Assembly (NCBI GenBank): GCA_964354135.1
Contig: CAYGZA010000019.1
Location: 1 to 36,589 of the forward strand
Length of the DNA: 36,589 nt
Source of the DNA: CAYGZA01 sp964354135
GTDB lineage: Bacteria; Planctomycetota; Planctomycetia; Pirellulales; Thermoguttaceae
Reading direction: 5' to 3'
In this document: in pieces, positions 32,383 through 36,589 of the stretch
How the letters are laid out: each line of letters starts with the position of its first letter
How positions within the stretch are numbered: position 1 is the first letter of the stretch
Made by a program: the position numbers and the translations under genes
The notes under the pieces: generated by a model
Database searches by the model: none
Seen by the model: the letters and a program-made list of their open reading frames with translations, nothing else
What the model was told of the DNA's origin: nothing

Positions 32383-32515
32383 CTATCAGCTTTCGGCTAT
32401 CAGCAGTCAGCCACCCGTAGCGGAGCGTCGGCTTTCCACCCCGCGACTGGCAGCGAGTGCTCTTGAGAGCTGAAAGCCGATACCTGAAAGCTGATAGCCG
32501 ATAGCTGAAAGCCGC
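32383..32515. repeat. CTATCAGC-family inverted repeat
   Basis: A 22-base arm at 32383-32404 matches the reverse complement of 32476-32497 at 19 of 22 positions. Further GCTGAAAGCCG copies flank the right arm. Related sequence occurs at 35737-35790. It fills most of the gap between the oxidoreductase and acyltransferase genes and looks like a dispersed palindromic element. Confidence 0.75.
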
Positions 32516-32624
32516 CGCCCGGGTCACTCTCGGCGACCGCTCCCCAAAACCGCTCTTGGCCGTTCGGCTGCTTCCTGAGAAAATGCCCCGTCATCCGGCC
32601 CAGCTTTCCAGGAGGGAGCTTCGC

Positions 32625-33551
32625 GTGCGTCGCAGTCGCGTGGTGGATTACCTTGTCTACCTGGTGGTTCGCGTCCTGATCTGCCTCGTTCAGGCCATGA
32701 CGCTCCAAACCGGGCAAAGGCTCGCCCGGGGCTTGGCGTGGCTGTTCGGCGAGGTGCTGCGGGTCCGCGGCGCCGTCGTCGACGACAATCTGAGGCACGC
32801 CTTTCCTGAGCTTTCCCCGGGGGATCGGCACCGGCTCGCGCGGCGGATGTGGGAGCACCTGTTCCTTCTCGTGCTGGAGGTGGCCCACGCGCCGCGCAAA
32901 ATCCACGAGACGAATTGGCGGCAGCACATCCGCTTGCAAGGCGGGGAGCGGCTGGTGCCGCTGTTGCTGGGCGATCGCCCGACGGTGATCGTCACGGCAC
33001 ACGTCGGCAATTTCGAGATCGGCGGTTTCGCCCTCGGGCTGTTCGGCTATCCCACCTACACCGTCGCCCGCACGCTCGACAATCCGTACCTCGACCGATT
33101 CCTCAACCGTTTCCGCGGCGCCACCGGGCAGTACATCATCCCCAAGAACGGCGGCTACGATCAGATCCTGGCCGTGATGGCCGCCGGAGGGACGATGGCC
33201 TTCCTGGCCGATCAGTACGCGGGCCCCAAAGGCTGCTGGGTGGAGTTTTTCGGCCGTCCGGCGTCGGCCCACAAGGCGATTGCCTTGTTGTCGCTGGAGC
33301 ACGACGCGCCGGTGGCGGTCTGCTGCTCCCGGCGTCTGGGCCGTCCGCTCCAGTTCGACTTGCAGCTTGTCGCCGTTGCCGACCCGCGGGATGCGGGCGA
33401 GGGAGTCGACAGCATCGGCGAGCTGACCCAGTGGTACACCCGCCGGCTGGAAGAGGTGATCCGCCAGGTCCCGGACCAGTATTGGTGGCTGCACCGCCGC
33501 TGGAAAGACCCGCGGCCGTCTCGTCGCCGCACGGCCTGCAAGGCGGCGTAG
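32625..33551 (+). CDS. Lipid A biosynthesis (KDO2-lipid A) acyltransferase, LpxL/HtrB family
   Basis: 308 aa from a GTG at 32625, chosen because AGGAGGGAG lies 6-9 bases upstream and it gives the usual family length of about 305 aa. A TTG at 32556 and an ATG at 32583 are in frame but lack such a site. An N-terminal hydrophobic anchor is followed by D-D-N-L-R-H-A-F-P-E-L typical of the family. The catalytic motif is H126-V-G-N-F-E131 (H-x4-E). Later signatures are V-A-R-x-L-D-N-P, the F-L-A-D-Q-Y...V-x-F-F-G-R-P-A-S segment, and a closing Q-Y-W-W-L-H-R-R-W. It would add a secondary acyl chain to lipid A at the inner membrane, implying an LPS-type outer membrane. Glycolipid acyltransferases of the same fold are an alternative. 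Confidence 0.92.
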   Translation: MRRSRVVDYLVYLVVRVLICLVQAMTLQTGQRLARGLAWLFGEVLRVRGAVVDDNLRHAFPELSPGDRHRLARRMWEHLFLLVLEVAHAPRKIHETNWRQHIRLQGGERLVPLLLGDRPTVIVTAHVGNFEIGGFALGLFGYPTYTVARTLDNPYLDRFLNRFRGATGQYIIPKNGGYDQILAVMAAGGTMAFLADQYAGPKGCWVEFFGRPASAHKAIALLSLEHDAPVAVCCSRRLGRPLQFDLQLVAVADPRDAGEGVDSIGELTQWYTRRLEEVIRQVPDQYWWLHRRWKDPRPSRRRTACKAA

Positions 33552-33553
33552 GC

Positions 33554-33572
33554 GGCTGAGCGACTCAGCCGT
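33554..33572. terminator. Stem-loop between convergent genes
   Basis: CGGCTGAG (33554-33561) and CTCAGCCG (33565-33572) form a perfect 8-bp stem with a CGA loop, directly after the acyltransferase stop. It lies between convergent genes, so a terminator is likely, but there is no T-tract. Confidence 0.5.
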
Positions 33573-33602
33573 CGCCGAGAGCCGCTGCCGAGAAAGGGGC
33601 TC

Positions 33603-34565
33603 TCATGGACCGGCGAGTTCCTTGCGGAAAACCGTCCCGCGGCTGACCTCCTCGAAGCCGAGCTTCTTGAACAAGGCAATCCCCAGGGCGTTGGCTTCCG
33701 TCGCCTGAGCCTCGACGACCGCGAAGCCTTGGCCGGTCAACGTTCGGAACGCCTCACTCAGGAGAAGCGTCGCCAGCCCTTGGCGTCGCTGGGCGGGCTG
33801 CACGTGCAGGTCGATGATCCCCGCGGCACGGCCGGGCAAGCAGGGGTTGGCCCAATCCATGGCCCGTACTAAGGCCTGCGCCAGCGCTGCACCGCCGCCT
33901 CGAGGGACGAGTTCGAATCGCACCAGATCGAAGTCGCCGGTGGTACACGCCTCCCACCACGTACGGGACGGCGGGTCGATGATCACCTGGACCACCATCC
34001 GCCGGCGGAACTGAACTTGCTGCCGATCCGCGGGCATCTGAAAGGATGCCAGGCCGCGCCGAAAAACGACGGTGCGATCGACCTCTTGGTATCCCCGGGC
34101 CGTGTAAGCCCTTCTGGCAACAAGGTCCGAGTCGAGCACGCCCGGCAAGTCGCAGCCGCCGTAGAGTCCCAAGTAGAAGGGGGCGAGCGGGCGGATCGCG
34201 CCGCCGAAAACCACCTTGGCGCCGCTTGCCCGGAGGTACGTCTCGCACGCTTCCAGGAGCCCGGCGGCAGCCTCGGCTTCGTTGCAGTCCGGCCGCACGA
34301 CGATCGCGCAGATGACCCCGCACTCGCGGGAAATCCGCTTTCCCTCGTCGTCGGGACCGAAGGACGCATGGGCAAAACCGACCGGCCGCTCGCCGTCGAA
34401 GGCCAGGATCAGCCCGCGGTAGTCGAAGTAGAGCTTGCCGAAGACGAGCTGCTCAAACAGGTCCACGGAAACCTGCTGCAACAGCCCAGGCTGTCCGGCA
34501 CGGCTCCGCCAGATTGCAGTCACGACCGGAGGATCCGTGTTCCGGAATGAACGAAAATGGAGCAT
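33603..34565 (-). CDS. GNAT family protein with two acetyltransferase-like domains
   Basis: 320 aa from the ATG at 34565; a TTG two codons upstream (34571) has no ribosome-binding site and is less likely. The C-terminal domain is a good GNAT: D-L-H-V-x-P-A-x-R-R-Q-G-L-A (acetyl-CoA loop R-R-Q-G-L-A in the final quarter), then A-N-A-L-G-I-A-L-F-K-K-L-G-F-E-E. The N-terminal half has GNAT-like strands (C-G-V-I-C-A-I-V-V-R-P) and ends in Y-L-G-L-Y-G-G, but lacks the R-x-x-G-x-G/A loop. It therefore looks like a degenerate first domain, as in mycothiol-synthase-like tandem GNATs. Substrate unknown. A CCTATAGC box 45 bases upstream is a promoter candidate. Confidence 0.85.
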   Translation of the reverse strand: MLHFRSFRNTDPPVVTAIWRSRAGQPGLLQQVSVDLFEQLVFGKLYFDYRGLILAFDGERPVGFAHASFGPDDEGKRISRECGVICAIVVRPDCNEAEAAAGLLEACETYLRASGAKVVFGGAIRPLAPFYLGLYGGCDLPGVLDSDLVARRAYTARGYQEVDRTVVFRRGLASFQMPADRQQVQFRRRMVVQVIIDPPSRTWWEACTTGDFDLVRFELVPRGGGAALAQALVRAMDWANPCLPGRAAGIIDLHVQPAQRRQGLATLLLSEAFRTLTGQGFAVVEAQATEANALGIALFKKLGFEEVSRGTVFRKELAGP

Positions 34566-34609
34566 TCCCAATCCGCCAAACGCGGCAATCCCATGCCAAT
34601 CTCGCGCCA

Positions 34610-34617
34610 GCTATAGG
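34610..34617 (-). promoter_or_regulatory. Candidate -10 box of the tandem GNAT gene
   Basis: On the minus strand, CCTATAGC (34617-34610) resembles the CCTATAATC boxes at 18329 and 31184. It lies about 45 bases before the ATG at 34565. No -35 is visible. Confidence 0.35.
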
Positions 34618-34677
34618 TTATCGACGGGCAGATCGGCCGACAACAGGCGAGCCAACGGCTTCCGGGAGGGCGAGGCC

Positions 34678-34774
34678 GCAGAAAAGGGGTCAGGTACATT
34701 TTGCCTGAAAGGCCCGCGACCAACCTGCGGTTGGTGCCCGGCTTCGCACAACATGTACCTGACCCCTTTTCTGC
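34678..34774. repeat. 97-bp element with perfect 22-bp terminal inverted repeats
   Basis: The left arm, 34678-34699 (begins GCAGAAAAGGGGTCAGG), is the exact reverse complement of 34753-34774. Inside is a second hairpin, ACCAACC-TGC-GGTTGGT (34719-34735). It lies between two minus-strand genes. This shape fits a REP/BIME- or MITE-like non-autonomous element. A partial relative, CCTGTCCCCTTT, occurs near 35719-35730. Confidence 0.85.
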
Positions 34775-34796
34775 CGCGAACCCTTAGCGCCGCGAT

Positions 34797-35657
34797 TCAC
34801 ATTGCGGGCGAGCCCGCTGCCATGTCGTGCCGGTTCGAGCCCCCCAGCCTTTCGACGTACGCCGCGAGCGCCTGCTCGGGGCGGCCGAGACTTCGCCGAA
34901 GGCGGACGGAGATCGGCTTGGCGGATCCGGATCGCCGCAGGTCTTGGAGATACTCGCGGAGAATCGTCCGCCCCTCCGCCGGACCCTCCAGCAGAAAATG
35001 GGCCCACGCCCAGGACTCCGCGTAGTCGTCCTGCGACAAGTCGCGCGTCGGCTCCAGGGCCTCCAGTCGCGCTAGATCGGGCGGCCAATCCCCCGCCGCA
35101 AGCCGCCGCTGGAGTCGCTCCAGGTGTGCCTGGTTCAGCCCGCACAAACCGCGAGGAACCTCGGCGTATTCGGCCAGCCCCTCATCCAACCACACCGGCA
35201 GATTCGGCACGACCGAGTGCAAATAGCCGTGAGTCACTTCGTGGCGGAGGTCTTCGGCCACGCGATCACCCCGCTGCGCATAGACCTCCAACCCGGTGGC
35301 GGTCTCCAGGAAAAACGCGCGGCGGAAGGGCAGCTCCGGATGGAACCGGCGGAGGAACGCCCGGTACGGTTCCCCGCGCTCGAACAGATACACGCAGATC
35401 GGCTCCGAAGCGTCCGGCGGCAGCCCGAGTTTTTCCTGGAGGTCGCCCCGGTGGTCGGCCATCTCCTCCAAGAGCCGCTGTTCGGCAGTCAGCGGAGAAT
35501 CGCTACGGAGCACCAGTTGCCCCTGCACCACTTCGTACCGCGCCGGCAGCGCAGGCCCGAGAGTTCCGGGCAGCGTACACCCGCCCGAGACCACGGCGCC
35601 AACCAGCACAGTCGAGCTCAATCCCCGGAAGAACACGGCCCTGCGATTTCCCTGCAA
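34797..35657 (-). CDS. Putative zinc-metallopeptidase lipoprotein (DUF1570 / peptidase MA-like)
   Basis: 286 aa from a TTG at 35657 with GGGGAG 6 bases upstream. The basic start, hydrophobic core and V-S-G-G-C27 suggest lipoprotein export, although the lipobox is not ideal. A gluzincin-type active site is visible: H139-E-V-T-H143, then D-E159-G-L-A-E, where Glu159 would be the third zinc ligand. The arrangement H-E-x-x-H...W-L-D-E-G-L-A-E-Y is typical of the DUF1570/peptidase MA-like group common in planctomycetes. An upstream cysteine-poor domain and a C-terminal helical region (A-E-S-W-A-W-A-H-F-L) also fit. Substrate and true peptidase activity are unknown. A weak -10 (TACGAT, minus strand 35687-35682) lies 25 bases upstream. 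Confidence 0.8.
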   Translation of the reverse strand: MQGNRRAVFFRGLSSTVLVGAVVSGGCTLPGTLGPALPARYEVVQGQLVLRSDSPLTAEQRLLEEMADHRGDLQEKLGLPPDASEPICVYLFERGEPYRAFLRRFHPELPFRRAFFLETATGLEVYAQRGDRVAEDLRHEVTHGYLHSVVPNLPVWLDEGLAEYAEVPRGLCGLNQAHLERLQRRLAAGDWPPDLARLEALEPTRDLSQDDYAESWAWAHFLLEGPAEGRTILREYLQDLRRSGSAKPISVRLRRSLGRPEQALAAYVERLGGSNRHDMAAGSPAM

Positions 35658-35681
35658 TGGTTGCTCCCCAACTGGGGGCGG

Positions 35682-35687
35682 ATCGTA
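35682..35687 (-). promoter_or_regulatory. Weak -10 candidate of the lipoprotein gene
   Basis: On the minus strand, TACGAT lies within GCTACGATCC, which resembles the CCTATAATCC box at 31184. It lies 25 bases before the TTG start. No -35 is visible. Confidence 0.25.
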
Positions 35688-35736
35688 GCAGAAACTACCC
35701 CCTTGCAGAAGAGCAGAGCCTGTCCCCTTTCCGGAA

Positions 35737-35790
35737 GCTATCAGCCATCAGCTTTCAGCTATCGGCCTGATAGCCTGATGGCTGATGGCC
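35737..35790. repeat. Second CTATCAGC-family palindromic repeat
   Basis: GCTATCAGCCATCAGC on the left is mirrored by CTGATGGCTGATGGCC on the right, forming a near-perfect hairpin. ATCAGCTTTCAGCTATCGGC at 35747-35766 matches the repeat at 32384-32404 with two differences. It lies between the lipoprotein gene and ispG. Confidence 0.75.
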
Positions 35791-35837
35791 TCGTGTCAAA
35801 CAACCTCACAGACCCGGCGAGGTAGACGATCTGGGCG

Positions 35838-36589
35838 TCAATTGGCCTTCCACCCCCGGGCTGCGACCAGGGTGTCGAGTTCCGCCCTCAATCGGGGAAG
35901 AATCTCCTCGTAGCTGAAGGCGCCCAGAGGAACGCTGCCCCGTTTGAGATTGACGTATTTGGAGCCGCACCAGAGGCCCAAGTCGGCGTCGTCGGTCTCG
36001 CCCGGACCGTTCACGCGGCAGCCCATCACCGCGATCGTGATGGGCAAGTCCGCCACGTCCCGGGTCAGTTCTCTCACCCGGTACGCCAGCTCGACGAATG
36101 CCTCGTTCTCCACCCGGGAGCAACTCGGGCAACTGATGATGTTCAGCCGGCCGGCGTTGCTTTCGACCCGACCGGAAGTGCGGCCGGCAGCCATGTCCGC
36201 GATGATCTTCAGGCCCGCCTCGACCTCCTCCCGTTTGCGGGCATTGGGCACGGTGAGCGACACCCGGATCGTGTCGCCGATCCCGCGGCCAAGGAGCGCT
36301 TCCAGGGCGATCCGCGTCTTGGCGATCCCCTCGGGCGGCATCCCGGCCTCGGTGACGCCCAGGTGCAGCGGGACATCGGGCCGCTGGGCCGCAAAGCGGG
36401 TGTTCGCCTCAATGACCTTGGCTGGGTCCGAGTCTTTCAGCGACACGCAATAGCGGGAAAAGTCGAGCGAATCCAGGAACTCGCAGTGCTCCAGCGCACT
36501 GGCCAGCATGGGGCCGATCGAGTCGTCCGGGGGGAACTTCTCCCGCTTGGCCGGATCGACCGACCCGCAATTGACCCCCACGCGGAGCG
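35838..36589 (-). CDS. ispG: 4-hydroxy-3-methylbut-2-enyl diphosphate synthase, C-terminal part (truncated by window edge)
   Basis: An iron-sulphur enzyme of the MEP isoprenoid pathway that makes HMBPP from MEcPP. The visible 249 codons before the stop at 35838 start in mid-gene: L-R precedes V-G-V-N-C-G-S-V-D, matching the family's R-I-G-V-N-x-G-S-L block, so the GTG at 36581 is internal and not a start. Hallmarks seen are V-T-E-A-G near the middle, G-I-G-D-T-I-R-V-S-L-T, the cluster-binding C-P-S-C, and M-G-C-R-V-N-G-P-G-E (third Cys and the Glu ligand). The segment between the TIM-barrel end and C-P-S-C is somewhat longer than in E. coli but lacks the large insert of plant-type enzymes. 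The 5' part lies beyond the window. Confidence 0.95.
   Translation of the reverse strand, partial: LRVGVNCGSVDPAKREKFPPDDSIGPMLASALEHCEFLDSLDFSRYCVSLKDSDPAKVIEANTRFAAQRPDVPLHLGVTEAGMPPEGIAKTRIALEALLGRGIGDTIRVSLTVPNARKREEVEAGLKIIADMAAGRTSGRVESNAGRLNIISCPSCSRVENEAFVELAYRVRELTRDVADLPITIAVMGCRVNGPGETDDADLGLWCGSKYVNLKRGSVPLGAFSYEEILPRLRAELDTLVAARGWKAN

Noticed and set aside
32383..32515. Repeats considered as a CRISPR array
   Set aside because: Units are short, in inverted orientation and irregularly spaced. There are no unique spacers of constant length and no cas genes.
36579..36581. GTG at 36581 as the start of ispG
   Set aside because: The two codons before it (L-R) continue the conserved R-I-G-V-N-type block, and the TIM-barrel N-terminal half would be missing. 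The gene simply extends past the window.

Overview
High-GC bacterial DNA, almost certainly from a member of the Planctomycetota. The pointers are very long exported proteins of unknown function, Gly/Met/Pro-rich envelope proteins, a secretin with a huge N-terminal extension, a DUF1570-like lipoprotein, frequent GTG/TTG starts and wide intergenic gaps. Genus-level placement cannot be made from the window. No tRNA, rRNA, CRISPR array, intact insertion sequence or prophage was seen.

Layout. (1) 1-2061, minus strand: the N-terminal 687 codons of a GH38 (alpha-mannosidase)-like protein that has lost its catalytic aspartate; its C-terminus lies outside the window. (2) 2414-14118, plus strand: four genes collinear with the type IV pilus alignment operon pilMNOPQ. 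They are a PilM-PilN fusion, a PilO-like protein, a membrane protein in the PilP slot, and a secretin (PilQ/GspD superfamily). The first three carry Gly-Met-rich insertions, and an intrinsic terminator separates them from the secretin gene. (3) 14194-14772, minus: an ECF sigma factor convergent with the secretin gene across a 15-bp-stem terminator, followed by about 0.9 kb without a convincing gene. (4) 15689-18005, minus: uronate isomerase UxaC and an unrecognised 262-aa protein, with a 19-bp palindromic candidate operator in front of uxaC and a terminator-like hairpin in the leader of the 262-aa gene. (5) 18376-19170, plus: an inositol-monophosphatase family enzyme. (6) 19477-29618, plus: two translationally overlapping genes for exported, membrane-anchored proteins of 1152 and 2228 aa. 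They look like three copies of one module, two of them fused. (7) 29796-33551, plus: RimI-like N-acetyltransferase, PlsC-like acyltransferase, Gfo/Idh/MocA oxidoreductase, and LpxL/HtrB-type lipid A acyltransferase. (8) 33603-36589, minus: a tandem GNAT protein, a putative zinc-peptidase lipoprotein (DUF1570-like), and the C-terminal part of IspG. Between the last genes lie a 97-bp inverted-repeat element and two copies of a CTATCAGC-type repeat.

How the parts fit. The pil-like block probably builds a trans-envelope complex. PilM is covalently joined to its partner PilN, the PilO-like protein and the third subunit span to the secretin, and the secretin's long repeat-bearing N-terminus could bridge a wide periplasm. 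No pilin, prepilin peptidase or PilB/PilT motor is present in the window, so pilus, secretion channel and pore remain open options. The 1152/2228-aa pair is the least explained part and the best candidate for an undescribed envelope system. The remaining genes are housekeeping: phospholipid, lipid A, isoprenoid and hexuronate metabolism, and protein acetylation. All assignments come from reading motifs by eye; no database search was possible.
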